From Liriodendron chinense (lineage: Eukaryota > Streptophyta > Magnoliopsida > Magnoliales > Magnoliaceae), in assembly GCA_003013855.2 (NCBI GenBank), contig ML058452.1:1626810-1690809 (forward strand): 64,000 nucleotides of DNA, given 5' to 3'. The notes below the pieces were generated by a model, which saw only the letters and a list, made by a program, of their open reading frames with translations, was not told where the DNA came from and did no database searches. Made by a program: the position numbers and the translations under genes. Of the stretch, positions 1-11,263 are shown in pieces (the stretch's first letter is position 1; every line of letters starts with the position of its first letter).

Positions 1-331
1 AATGGGACGGCGTCGAAGGTGGCAGGGTTTAATCAGACGGCTGATAAGCTGCTGAGGGATCTTATGGTGGCGACGCCAAGGATAGGGGGATATTTTGGGG
101 GAGCGAAGAGGGAAGGGGCAGGGGGTGCTGTGGTGTACGGGGTGGCGCAGTGCGTAGAGACGGCGAGTGAGACAGGGTGTGGGGATTGCTTGAGAGTGGC
201 TTATGGGAATACACAGAGGTGTCCGCCGGATGGGGATGGGAGGGCTGTGGACGCTGGGTGCTTTTAGAGGTACTCGGACAAGGAGTTTTTCAGCCTCAAT
301 CAAACGGTGGATATCACGCCTTTCTTGACAG
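1..331 (+). CDS. CRK exon 1 (part): second DUF26 domain with in-frame TAG
   Basis: Reads in frame 1 from the window edge. It contains the C-X8-C-X2-C signature of DUF26 (salt-stress response/antifungal, Gnk2-like) in AQCVETASETGCGDC, then GDGRAVDAGCF, a TAG at 265-267, and RYSDKEFF...DITPFLTG in the same frame after the stop. The homologous stretch of the downstream gene reads GCFLRYSD, so the TAG replaces a Leu codon (one-base change from TTG). The exon ends at 331 before the donor GGTGAGTT, leaving one base of a Gly codon (phase 1). Confidence 0.85.
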
Positions 332-1323
332 GTGAGTTGGCTCTGGTATGACCCGTCCATGATATTCATTGGATGTTGGCCATGCGTGTGTAGATTGACT
401 TTAGGCCGTCGGTTATTCTTTTCATGCTTCTTTTTTGGGTGAGACGAGACGCATGAATTGAAGCGGTTTGGATGGTGACCCCAAATCCAGCCAGGTAGCT
501 GGAGTACGGATCCTCTGTTGGCTGCCAAACAGGAAACCCCTGTTTGGAGCCTTTTCGTTGGTCCACATCAAGGGTTAAAGTGGGCCAGGTGATGTATTCG
601 TGATTATTTAAAAGCCCATGGGGCCTAGGCATGAGGATGCAGAAGGGCTGAAAATTACAACCTTGGCACCTGGGTTTAGCCTGCATAAAAGCCTGACAGG
701 ACATGCCGGCCCACCTAATTACAACCCGTGTAGGCCTAGTTTCTTTGCTAGTATCCTGAGTGGGCCCTAGGAACAGGAAGCCTCGGAGCCCAGACGGGGG
801 CCTTCACTCCCATAACCAATCTAGCAAGACTGTTAAGATTGTCATCTGCCGGGCCCACATCTTCCAAGCCCCGGTAACGTAGTAAAACCTAGGGCTGAGT
901 CTGGCCCTGGCTCGTGATGAGCCACCAAACAGTCGCGAAACCAGCTTATGATGCATGACACACAGCTCGAGCCTAGAAACCTACCTTTTTGCATGATGTG
1001 GGTTGTTCATTAAATGTGCCCCCGTCATGCATGATACATGAAAAAATCACCTGGAACTCGGGTGGCCTGATAGTCTCTTCAAACCCGCTTGATAAACGGG
1101 CTTGAATTTTAGGCCCGGGCCTGGCTCTCTGGTAGAGTATTCCAGCCCAGGCGGGCCAGCCTGACCCATTCAGCTCTAAAGCTAGTCCACTGCTTCCATC
1201 ATTCTATCCACATTTCATGTGTCACGGTGCAAAGGATCACATTCATCGGACGGTCCAATCCATTTAGAGGACGCAGATTGCGTATTGACGCTGTCAATAG
1301 GACGTGGCTACAAGATGGTGCTC

Positions 1324-1690
1324 TGCGGGCCACACAATTATGTATATGTTGTATCTATGCCACACATCCATTTTGGATAATTATTTCAAGGATGAGCCCA
1401 AAAATGAGGTATATCCAGGTCTTAGGTGGACTACACCGCACAAAAACAATGGTGATTGAACGCTCACCATTGAAAACTTCCTAAGGCCCAGTGTAATTTT
1501 TATTTGCCATCCAACCTCTTGATTAGGTCACAAAGATTTGGATGAAGGGAAAACATAAATGTTAGATTGATCCAAAACTTTTGTGGCCCCCAAGAAGATT
1601 TTGAATGGTGGGTGTTCAATCACCACTGTTCCCTGTGGTGTGGTCTATATGAGATTTTAATTTGCCTCACTTTTGAAATCATAGCCATAA
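1324..1690. repeat. Decayed copy of MITE-like inverted-repeat family (copy 1)
   Basis: Shares the internal blocks of the family seen intact at 23.1-24.9 kb: GAGCCCAAAAATGA, CATTGAAAACTTC, GGATGAAGGGAAAACA, GATCCAAAACTTTTG and a GTGTGGTCTAT block in the same order. The 3' terminal repeat is missing, so the copy is truncated. It sits inside CRK intron 1. Confidence 0.6.
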
Positions 1691-1719
1691 AAGTGTTTTT
1701 AGGAAACCAATAAACCCCT

Positions 1720-2575
1720 TGTTGGATTATATAGACCTCAACCTATCCTAGTGCATGAACCAAGCAACACTCACATATGAGCAACTACATTAATTGACTT
1801 TGTGAGGTGGGCGGGCCAAGCATATTACATTAGGAACTTGAACCCCTCATACATTTTCAGGAGGTCAAAGGATTGTCCAAGCTAACATATACACAAGTTG
1901 ATCATAGTCTAGGCATGATCAGTCTCTTAGTTTAGAGGCTTGAATTGGTCCTCAATATAAGTGTTCAACAAACCCAATAATAAGAGCTTGTTCCCATGGT
2001 ACACTTCTTCTCCCATGTAGGGTATGGCCTAGGTACACTGACTCGTCATTGAATCTAAAAGTAGAATCATTCTGTCTTAATTTGTCATTGGTTACATCAT
2101 ATAGAATGACTATCTAAGAATGATAGCAACCCCATGTTATTCTAAAATTTGCTAGGAAGTTATGGAATCATAAGGTATTAAGATCCATGAAACACAACTC
2201 TCTTGACCAATGGTCATTATGTCCAATTCAAGTTCACAAGGATATTGAAAGGAATTATTCTCCTTTAATCTTGTATACATATACAATTTAAAATACACCT
2301 CTAAACTAGTTATGATATTAATGACATGTCCACACAGGGCCCATGGTTAACATGATCTAAGAATAACGATGGATTCATCCTAAAACCTACTAGGTGGGGT
2401 ACTTGGATACATGAAATACAACTCCCTCTTAACCAGTAGTTGTTGTATCCAAACTCAAATTACTAAGGACAAAGAAGACCCTTTCCTTTAACCCCTATAC
2501 ATGTATGATTAAAATATACCCACACATTAATTATTATATTAATAATTTGCACACACAGGGAAAATCGGCTTCCAG
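1720..2575. repeat. Dispersed repeat family R, copy in CRK intron 1 (with internal duplication)
   Basis: The segment contains two diverged tandem copies of a unit of about 230 bp (around 2140-2340 and 2380-2575), each with the order GATCCATGAA/ATACATGAAA, a CCAA(A)TTCAA block, TTAAAATA and TGxxCACACAGGG. Related sequence occurs at 26885-27089 and 32246-32610. No terminal repeats or coding potential seen, so its class is unknown. Confidence 0.5.
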
Positions 2576-2839
2576 GGCACACACCACTATTACTACATTG
2601 TTTAGGTCTTGTGGCCTAAAAATCAGGTAATCTCACACCTTAGGTGGGCCAGAGCCTACAAAACAAACTGACGGCTAGAGAAAATTTGGTTCAATCACCA
2701 GTTTACTTTGTGACATTTTGCCCAAGTGAGGAGGGTAACTGCCTCAAAGCTTGTATGCGTGTTCCATATTGGCACGTGTGCATGCGTGTGGAATTAGTGA
2801 TGTTAGCAATATAATGGCATAAATATATGCAACGTACAG

Positions 2840-2968
2840 GGAAATCAAGCAAGAGGAAGAAAGCCATAACAGGAGGTGCTGTGGGAGGAGCTGCTGCTAT
2901 CTTATCACTTCTCATTTTGTTGCTATTGCTTCGACATTCCAAAAAGGCTAAGAAGAAGCCTCAGAAAG
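2840..2968 (+). CDS. CRK exon 2: transmembrane segment
   Basis: Acceptor CGTACAG at 2833-2839, donor after AAAG at 2968; phase 1 on both sides, fitting exons 1 and 3. It encodes a short basic, Ser/Lys-rich linker (GKSSKRKKAI), a Gly/Ala-rich then Leu-rich hydrophobic span (about 20 residues ending in LLLLLRH) and a basic stop-transfer tail (KKAKKKPQK). This is the single membrane anchor that places the kinase in the cytosol. Confidence 0.85.
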
Positions 2969-4326
2969 GTACTGTATGAGAAGTATCTGTACAAACGGGA
3001 CCCATGGTTTAGTGATCCAAACCATTGGTTTGTTGGGCCCTACTGCTGATGTACTGTGCCTTAAAAATCTCCTTCATAGGACATTCCCAACCTTGAATTT
3101 TGGTGGCCTGCAAGTACATGGTTAAGAACAGAAACACAGCAACTGACCAGATTCAACTAAAAAATTAAGGCCAAGATTGGTGGCTAGGATCTTCTTCTCT
3201 ATCTACAGCAGAGCCCCCCAACAGACCAACAATCTGGATCAGTGGACCATGTGCCCCCATTTCTACTAACTGTGTGGATGTCCCGCTGTCAGGGATCATG
3301 ATGAATTTTAAGTCACAATTCACATGCTTCTTATAAAGAACTTCCACATGCTTGTTATAGAAAACTTGAGGCTGCATTTGGATGCGCATGCAAAATGATC
3401 TACAAACACTCATATTAGTCAATAGCAAATAAGGAAAAAATTAATGATGTTTCTTAGTATTGATAAGGTGGAAGTAGCACTCAAAATGTGTTATTTTGCT
3501 TATTTGGATGCCTGATTTGCAAGTTATGTGATTGCAATATGGAGCCAAAAAACGTCGATGTGAATGCTGAGGAAGGAAATTATGATTTCGGTTATTTCCA
3601 CTTTAGGGTCTGTTTGTGTGGACTACAGAATTCAATCATGATTATTCATCAAATAAACGTAAAAAAAAAAAAAAAAAAAAGTGATTTCAAGTTATTTGTA
3701 TGCATTGTGTGGGTATGAAGGTATGGACTCCAATTTGTAATTATGTTACTTTCAAGTTGCGTCTCCAAGAAATATAACTGCAATTTGAGTGCTATTTCTT
3801 CATTACATCATTTTTCTTCGTTATTTCGTCTTGATTAAACTGGATGTTCGCAATTCAAAAATTGTTACATAGTTAAGGCTGCATTTGGTTACAACAAGAA
3901 ATATCATGAAATTTCATGATCGATTAGTTTAATTTGGTGCAATATCCAGTTATGGTGATATTTGTTACAACCAATGCATCCTAAGCGAGAGGCACGAACA
4001 AATGCGAGAAACATAAGTATTTATGAGAGGAAACTGGATTCCCGGTATCTACAATCAATATATTCTCAATTGGCTATTTTACCAATAGCTTTATCTGTTC
4101 TAAGGAGCTAATACTCAGGACCAATTACGCCCTAGTAGCTTGATTATTCGATGCAGGTGAGAAGACGTCTTCTTCAGTAGAGAGGGCTCACTGAAAATCT
4201 TCCTGTCTTGGGATGTTTTTGCTTCAAATAGAACCAAACTAAAAGTGGTGCCACAACGTCTCTTGATCTGATGTGAGGGGAATTATTGAATATTTGGGCC
4301 AATGCACACCACTGAATCCTGATTCT

Positions 4327-4650
4327 TGGGGGTTGTTTGGCAGAATGGATTTTGGGCAGTTAGGAATTGGAATCCAGAATTTTCAATCCAAATCATGTTT
4401 GGTACCTCCAAAATCATGGATTTCAAATCCTTGAAAGGGCCCCTTGTAAAATCCAAGAGAAAAGGAGGGACATGAAATCCTAGATTTTCAATCCTCTTCG
4501 ACAGTCATAACTGCTCTCTTCCTCTCTTTTAAGGCCCTCTTAAATCAAAATCCAGGTTGCCAAAAATAATTTCTGGATTCCACAGGATTGAAAATCCAGG
4601 ATATGGAATTCTTAAGTTAGAATCCAAATCCATGCTGCCAAACGAACCCT
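4327..4650. mobile_element. Short DNA-transposon-like element with GTTTGGCA inverted ends
   Basis: The left end reads GGGGGTTGTTTGGCAGAATG and the right end, reverse-complemented, reads AGGGTTCGTTTGGCAGCATG, about 27 bp of imperfect terminal inverted repeat around a 324-bp body rich in ATCCAAAT/GGATTT motifs. This end type resembles Tourist/PIF-Harbinger or hAT-derived MITEs. A clean target duplication was not found, so the superfamily is open. It lies in CRK intron 2. Confidence 0.6.
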
Positions 4651-4950
4651 AGAATAGACGTTTTTAATGTCACTTTCATACTTCCTTAGATATTCATCAC
4701 CCCAATGAATATGCTACCAATCATGCCAGGGCCCAAGGATTTGAGGTTTCCTGTGCGGCTGTTCTGCCAAATTATGGCTGGATTTCCAGAGCGCCCATCA
4801 ATGCACTTGGTATTTGGGATGGCATGGAAAACAAAACCCACAATACTTGCTTTCACATTTTTTTTATTCATCCGTGATTGGACAATACAAATCAGCAAGA
4901 ACAACCAATCTTGCTAGATAGATGAGCTGATAGAGACTGTTATTATTCAA

Positions 4951-5055
4951 TGTCTCCCTCTCATTAGATGAGCTAGTAGAGAGCATAGTGTGTGTGGAGA
5001 GAGAGAGAATGTCTACCTCTCATTAGATGAGCTAGTAGCATAGTGTGTGTGGAGA

Positions 5056-5088
<33 letters not shown>
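4951..5088. repeat. 59-bp tandem duplication followed by GA microsatellite
   Basis: Two copies of a unit starting TGTCTxCCTCTCATTAG and ending in a GTGTGTGTGGAGAGAG run begin at 4951 and 5010. The second copy runs into a (GA)n tract at 5052-5088 broken by a single ACAG. Confidence 0.75.
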
Positions 5089-5608
5089 CCAGCAGGCTGT
5101 GAAGGCCAACTCTTGGTGAAGGATCAGGAATTTTGTAGCTAGGATCTTCACCTAGTTTAGAAATTGCAGCTTCCGCTTTCATTTGAAATCTCATCTATCT
5201 CTTTCATGAACTTCAAATAACATGATTCAACAAGACCAGCTTCATCTCTATTCATTTTGATAATATATATGATTTTCATCATATCGTGAACACAGTAGTC
5301 AAGTAGCCGTAAACATGATCACAAAAAAAAGTATATATTATATCATTAAATAGGAATACACATAACTGTAGCCTTGTCTGAGCTATTAGGGGTTGGCTTT
5401 ATGAATCTTGTTTCACTGGTCTTTCTTGTCGAAGGCCCTATCCACGGTAAGTGAGGAGGCCTTCATATCCCTACTGACCACTTTGATCCAAGTCATTCTA
5501 ACCATTTCCCTCGCCTTTCTTCCAAGCTGTCCAATCTAATATAAAAATTTGCCTCTCTCCTGACTCTTTGGTTTCCGGCTATAGCTCTCTAACATTCTTG
5601 TTTTGCAG

Positions 5609-5729
5609 GAGACATATTAGGGGCAACCGAGCTTCGTGGCCCGGTAATTACAAAGATTTGAAAATTGCAACCAAAAATTTCAGCCAAGAAAATAAACTTG
5701 GAGGAGGCGGCTTTGGAGATGTATACAAG
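5609..5729 (+). CDS. CRK exon 3: juxtamembrane and kinase glycine loop, 1-bp frameshift
   Basis: Acceptor TTTTGCAG, donor AAG|GTAAGG. The first part reads DILGATELRGP in the phase set by exon 2, the conserved CRK juxtamembrane motif. From AAT at 5646 the reading frame needed is shifted: NYKDLKIATKNFS...LGGGGFGDVYK, which then fits exon 4 exactly. Only two bases (GT, 5644-5645) stand where a Val codon is expected, so one base is missing. Staying in the upstream frame hits TGA at 5659-5661. No alternative AG acceptor that I tested restores the frame. Confidence 0.8.
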
Positions 5730-6260
5730 GTAAGGTTTTCCAGTTGATGTTTTTTCGTGTGTTATTTGCTGCTACTTGTAATATTTAGATCTTCAAGTGT
5801 TATTTACCGTTACTTGTAATATTTAATCTTCATCTACAATCAGGACAATATTATGGCTCTTAATAGAGTGGAATGGTGGAATAGGATTCATGTAGCCGAT
5901 CCCAATTAATTGGGATTAAGGCTTAGATGATGATCTTCCATCAGGGTATTTTTGGATGTACGATCTAGTAGAATTTCTGTGTTTACTCTAATATAGTGGA
6001 AGTAACCAAATTGCAATTTCCTTAGCATTCACATCAGGAGTCTGAGTTTCAACATGTAATTACGTTTCTTTCAAGTTGGAGTTGAAAGAAACTAACTACA
6101 ATTTGAGCGCTATTTCCTCATTGTTAAACACTACAAAAACATCATTAATTTTAATAATTTTCTTAACATTGAACTGAATTAACAATTCACTTGTACATAC
6201 AAAAGCAGCCTTCAACTTTTCAGATGCTTTCAAGATAATCTATTATTTTGTATATGTCAG
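5730..6260 (+). other. CRK intron 3 with SINE-like 3' fragment
   Basis: Spans 531 bp. Around 5868-5938 it contains a stretch reading GGATTCATGTAGCCGATCCC, then AATTAATTGGGATTAAGGC and a TAGATGATGAT tail, which resembles from memory the 3' end of plant SINEs/LINE-related elements ending in short trinucleotide repeats. No 5' tRNA-like promoter boxes were found, so this is a 3' remnant at best. Confidence 0.45.
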
Positions 6261-6474
6261 GGTGTTCTGAAAAATGGGAAAATAGTGGCTGTGAAGAAAC
6301 TTGCATTAAGCCAATCCAGTACTGCCAACGAAGATTTCGAGAGTGAAGCAAAGCTTATAAGCAATGTTCATCACCAGAATCTCATCCTCCTGCTGGGATG
6401 TTGCAGCAGAGGCACAGAACTGCTTCTCGTTTATGAATTCATGGCGAATAGCAGCCTGGATAAATTCTTATTCG
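6261..6474 (+). CDS. CRK exon 4: kinase N-lobe
   Basis: Acceptor TATGTCAG, donor TTCG|GTATCG. Reads GVLKNGKIVAVKKL (ATP-binding lysine in AVKK), then FESEAKLISNVHH (helix C Glu) and LLGCCSRGTELLLVYEFM, LDKFLFG. The usual HRNLVRLLGCC of this family reads HQNLILLLGCC here, losing two basic residues. Phase 0 at the start, phase 1 at the end. Confidence 0.88.
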
Positions 6475-8340
6475 GTATCGTCATCTTTCCACCCTTGCTA
6501 CAAACATTAATTGATCAATTTGCAATTTCTAATGATTTTGTGTCATTTATTTCTATATTGGAGTGAATTAGTTGTAGCTTGGTGAACATCTGTTAATCTC
6601 TCTCTTAAATCATAATCAAAACATCCTAGTTTCTTTAAAAATAAACATCACTATTAGGTAATGGCAACCCATTAAATCATAGAATGCCTACACGGGTTGC
6701 AACATTAGGTTTTAACCTCTGGAAATAGTGTCTAGACTTTGACTAGTTCCTTTTGTATGAGACTTTCACTAACGCAATCTTTCACGAAACAACAAAACAT
6801 GTTGAAGTAGAATTTCATCTCATTGAAACTTCAAAGCCACAAAAAGGCTTCTTTATATGCTAGGAATTTCAGTTCTTTTCTTTCTTTTATTTTTCTATGA
6901 TTTGATGTGGGCCATAAGTAGGACATGGCGGGTTGGGAAGGTTTCTTTACTAGGCATCTCTACTTGAATTTTCAGAAGAGCGTTGGAATGTATCAGGACA
7001 TTTTTGCCTTGTATCATATTTGCATTCCTTACCAATAGTCTATTACTCTATTTACATGCATAGTTCAAGTTGACCTACTTACCTGTTTCTGCTAGGCATG
7101 CATATAACAGGGCATGACATTTTCGCATACTTTTATATCAGAGTCTCCATTGGCTGTGTAATCTGCACGTAGTTTTTTTTTTCACAAGGAATATAGACAT
7201 GATCAAAAGGACTACTTCCTCATTTTTTAATTCTGGGACGCATTTATTTCTTCATTTTAAACTGAATGTTCGTCATCCAATTCAGTTGTGCATCCATATG
7301 CATCCTCAATGAATATTTCTATCACATAAATACAGCCTTATGCTGCATTCAAAATTCAAGTTGTGGAACTATTATCTATTCCATACCAATAGCATACCAG
7401 GTATTCATTTTGATGAGTTGATGAACCCTTATTCCTACTTATTCCCCACTATCCTAGTTGTATGTTACTTCATCTTTTGGAGTGATGTAATCCTTTCATC
7501 TTCATGGTGTACTTTCTATATACTTACCATTCACATGCTTTCATCAACCTTCTGAAATAATCCATCTCTTCTATTTACCAAAACAACGTATTTTATATTA
7601 GTTATACTGTTTTTTCTTTCCCAATATTTTTTGAGCTGTTGTAACCACCTATCATTTCACACTAGTAAATGATAATTTGTACAAGAATAGGAAGCATGGC
7701 TGTGTTAATATGCTCTTCCTCCTGGGGTATCTATATATGGCTGTGTTTGACGTGGTTAATCCAGACAGTTATATGAGCCTCCAGGGAAGGATATGTACAG
7801 TATACCTGGGTTTTTAGTTTGTTCAAGGCCCGTGGCTCCATGATCCAGATATTTGTTTGTGGGGATCACCATGGATTGGACAATGCCGCAAAATCTCGTC
7901 AATTTGTTGCCGGAAAATAAATGTTTAAGAAGAGAAATGCAGCAATGGCCCACATTGAACTGAATGGAAAGCCCAAGACTGGTGTCTAGGATCTTCCAAC
8001 ATATAGTTTCAGTGAGGGCCAATAGACTAAGGATCCGGATCACTGAATGATGGGCCCCACTTGTACAAACTGAAAACCCACACATGCTATGCATCTCCTA
8101 CTTCTAGGATCATATAATTCCTAATCTAATAACATTTACATTGTAGGGCTATATGAAGAAGATGGTAAACATTACATACTAACACACTCCAACCGAAGCC
8201 TAAATTTATCATAGCATAACAATGCCAATGCATTAAAATCTTCATTAGGCCAACTTAAGTGGAGAATATATATTGTAACTCATTGTTTGTTGCTTCTCTC
8301 TGCTTTGGCCTGATCAAAATCAAGCTGTCATGCCTGACAG
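6475..8340 (+). other. CRK intron 4
   Basis: 1,866 bp between donor GTATCG and acceptor CTGACAG. AT-rich. A segment at about 7790-8080 matches intron 2 (3000-3280) in order and spacing of several blocks (AAGAxxAGAAAxxCAGCAA, CTAGGATCTTC, GGATCxxTGxA), indicating a shared dispersed repeat. No coding content seen. Confidence 0.65.
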
Positions 8341-8572
8341 GTGACAGATGCAGAACCCTTAGTTGGAAACAGCGGTTTGATATAATCATTGGCATGGCTC
8401 GTGGCATTGCATATCTACACGATGAATTCCATTCCCGTATCATACACCGAGACATCAAATCCAGTAATATACTTCTTGATGATAATTTGCAGCCCAAAAT
8501 TGCAGATTTTGGGCTTGCAAGGCTTCTTCCAGAGGACAAGAGTCATCTTAGTACCAGATTTGCAGGAACCTT
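8341..8572 (+). CDS. CRK exon 5: catalytic loop and DFG
   Basis: Reads GDRCRTLSWKQRFDIIIGMA, RGIAYLHDEFH, then the catalytic loop HRDIKSSNILL, the magnesium-binding DFGLARLLPEDK and STRFAGTL. All invariant kinase residues (HRD Asp, Asn, DFG Asp) are intact, and the HRD Arg marks an RD kinase. Donor TT|GTAAGT splits the Leu codon, completed by exon 6. Confidence 0.9.
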
Positions 8573-9407
8573 GTAAGTCGAAATAACCACAATAATGTGA
8601 ATTCTCATGATCTCTCCATCTTGGACCATATGTCCAATTCTTCTACTATTTTTTTTTTCTCATTTCATTTTAAAAACTGAAATTGCATGAAAAAAACCTG
8701 ACACAAATTCCCTTCATGGGACTTTTCATATCAATCGATACAACTTAGATGAGTAGATTTGCCAAAAGTGGGGATATTTTAGAGCTATATTCAACTTCAA
8801 TTTGAAAGCCATTGTTTAAAACTCAAAGCTCGGACTCATACTAATCAAAGTTACTCATTTTTTTGCAAAGTATGAATGCTCAGTTAATGAAGTTTTCTAA
8901 CCTGACATGCATGTACAAGTTATATATCATCGCCGGCATGGCAGACAGAAGCAATATCTAAGGCATCCATCAGATGGTTCCAACCATGTATTCTTGTCTA
9001 GAATTCAGGCTAGTCCACTCATCAGGTGGGGTTCATTCATGGAAACAGGTGGTCAGCTTAGAAAACTCCAGACAAGTTTTCTTCAGCGGTATCATTTTTT
9101 CCCTAAACTTTTGCCCACCTAATCAGTGGACCAACATGATTCTTCGGCCAGGGCATCTACACAGACTCCCCTGATGGATGGGTTGGACCTTGTACATATG
9201 TTCAATGCTGGCAAATGTCATGGCATGTACATGAGCTCCCTTCTACCTGCGTGTGGGCTTACCAAAGCTCCTTCGTTGATATAAAATCTCAGCTTCTTTT
9301 TACAAAATCTCTTTCGAAAACTAAGTGCTCTGAACTCAATACTACCCCAACCGAGTTCCAAGTCAAATTTAAACCTTGTCAAATGCTGATACAATCTCAT
9401 TGGACAG
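8573..9407 (+). other. CRK intron 5
   Basis: 835 bp, donor GTAAGT, acceptor TTGGACAG. Contains T-rich and unremarkable sequence; no feature recognised. Confidence 0.65.
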
Positions 9408-9558
9408 GGGGTACACGGCACCTGAGTATGCAATCCATGGACAGTTAACTGAGAAGGTTGACACATACAGCTATGGCGTGGTCGTCTTGGAAATCATAAG
9501 TGGTGAAAAAAGTAACGAACCAACGCGTGAACCGGAAAAACAATACCTACTTGAATGG
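9408..9558 (+). CDS. CRK exon 6: activation segment end, APE motif
   Basis: Completes the Leu codon and reads GYTAPEYAIHGQLTEKVDTY, then SYGVVVLEIISGEKS and YLLEW at 9544-9558. The APE-type motif and the DxYSYG aspartate are intact. The exon must end after TGG at 9558 to join AWNLYEKDAL of exon 7, which makes the donor GCAAGT rather than GT (a GC-AG intron). Confidence 0.85.
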
Positions 9559-11263
9559 GCAAGTTCTTCTAAACTCATTACTTCTTGTGTTGTGCCACAA
9601 TTACCATCTCTATACTCTGGCTAACCACATTATCCTTCTGTGGAAGTACAGTGTAATGCAAACAACACCATATAATCTTTGGAACTGCAGTCGTGGTCAT
9701 TATCCGGCCTTGCGCGTTTGTATATGTTATTAATTAATGCAATAATTTACACACCCTTACATCTGTCTATGATTCATTTTGTGCTATTATTTACATAGTT
9801 CGAATATTCTATATTTTGTTTAGATTTTATACTCATACGAATTAATAATAGTTAGTATATCTTTCATTCGAGGGAGATCCATGCCCTCAAAAGCAAGAAA
9901 TTTTGGTGCCTCCACTTTCGACACTGTACGCTTGGCATATATGTCTCATGATCTGATTCTGAAGAGCTTAGTCATTGGGGAAAACCATGAAAGGGTCATA
10001 AACCAAAATAATAATGATGATTGGACAATCCTAATCATTTAACAAAAACAATTGCATATAAAAAAAAACGTGAATGTCAGCGAATTTTGTACATCAATTC
10101 AGCAAGGATAGGAATATCCTTGGTAATTTTAACTTTTGGTCTATGGCCCATTTATGGAGCCAAGTGATGAATGAGCGGTTCACATCACTGTACACATGCC
10201 ATGCATGTAGTAATCAAGGTGGAGCTGTGGAGGTACAAAATTCTAGCTTGTGCTAGTGGAATGCACGAATATGTGCAAAGATTAATTGGATTAGAAGGGG
10301 TGGGGGAAGACATTCTCCCCCTTCTTTCTTCTACAATTTTCTGCATACTGAAAATGCAGATTTTCAGTTCAAGATTCTCCGGGATGCATGTAATGACTGG
10401 AAATCTTTACCCAAAAAACTGCCTGCAACCATGATTCATCCTTAAAAGTTGCAAGTTTGAGATCAAGATTCTAGGATCGGTGGAAAGAGTTTTGAGACCA
10501 GGACAATTTAGTGAAAAGGAGGGACAAAATTCATTCAATTTTCAAAGACAGCCTGTGCACACAGTAATCAAATACCCTTGATGGTAAAACAAAATATTAG
10601 CATGCAAGGGAACAGAAATACACTTGATTATGTGACTGAAGTACATATTACATATCTTACCTTCAAGGGGAGCTTCTGGCATCTGTCTTAGAGTATCTTT
10701 TAAATGGGCTCTCCTTGCTTCATGTTGCGATCTGATGTTTTGAAGCTTCTAGTCTTAATTGAGTTTTCCAGCAGTCAATTGACTATTAAATATCATCATC
10801 ATCATCATCTAAGATGACTATTAAGTATATTTACTTAATTATTAGATATCGAGTTGTGTCAAGTGAAGACTCGATTGAGTTTTCAAGTCCAACCGCCCTG
10901 GCTGGAGATCGAGTTGAGCAAAGTTTTTGGATTTTAAACTGTGAGGGATGTCAAAGTGGAAGTTCCTGAACCTTTGATCATTTCCCTACAAAGAAAATAC
11001 AAAAATGGCTTCATTCAACAGTAAAGAGCCCAATGATTAATGGGTTATGATGATATTTGAGTCTGGGAAGTTTTTTAGCATAGCTCCTATTATGGTGAGG
11101 CCCATCATAATGACGGTTTGGACCCACTCTTTAATGCTCATTTCAACATCGTCTAGTGAAACATAAATACACCTTTCTTTGAAAAAATATATTCTTAGAT
11201 TCTTTTAACTATTTAGTGGCATTGCTCTGTTTGATTAACATGATCATTTTGCAGGCTTGACAG
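9559..11263 (+). other. CRK intron 6, GC-AG type
   Basis: Begins GCAAGTTC and ends CTTGACAG at 11263. The donor matches the known GC-intron consensus (GCAAGT). A second AG 9 bp upstream (11253-11254) would insert GCT TGA CAG, a stop codon, so only the downstream AG gives a coding product. The remaining 1.7 kb shows no coding content; an ATC trinucleotide run lies near 10793-10809. Confidence 0.75.

Larger units (their letters stand above)
332..2839 (+). other. CRK intron 1, repeat-rich
   Basis: Intron between the DUF26 exon and the transmembrane exon (donor GGTGAGTT, acceptor CGTACAG). No coding content seen. It holds GGCCCGGGCC-rich sequence around 1075-1165, a decayed copy of the GGGCCCACC-type MITE (about 1324-1690), and a low-copy dispersed repeat (about 1720-2575) with two internal tandem copies that recurs at 26.9 and 32.4 kb. 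Confidence 0.7.
2969..5608 (+). other. CRK intron 2
   Basis: Donor GTACTG after 2968 and acceptor TTTTGCAG ending 5608. Non-coding content: a segment at about 3000-3280 shared with intron 4 (7790-8080), a poly-A run at 3661-3680, a MITE-like element with inverted ends at about 4327-4650, a 59-bp tandem duplication starting at 4951 and 5010, and a GA microsatellite at 5052-5088. Confidence 0.65.

Noticed and set aside
1075..1165. GGCCCGGGCC-rich block as the end of a hAT element
   Set aside because: No terminal inverted repeats or 8-bp duplications could be paired.
10074..10434. Overlapping open frames of 60-87 codons in CRK intron 6
   Set aside because: No domain match and located inside an intron fixed by the flanking kinase exons.
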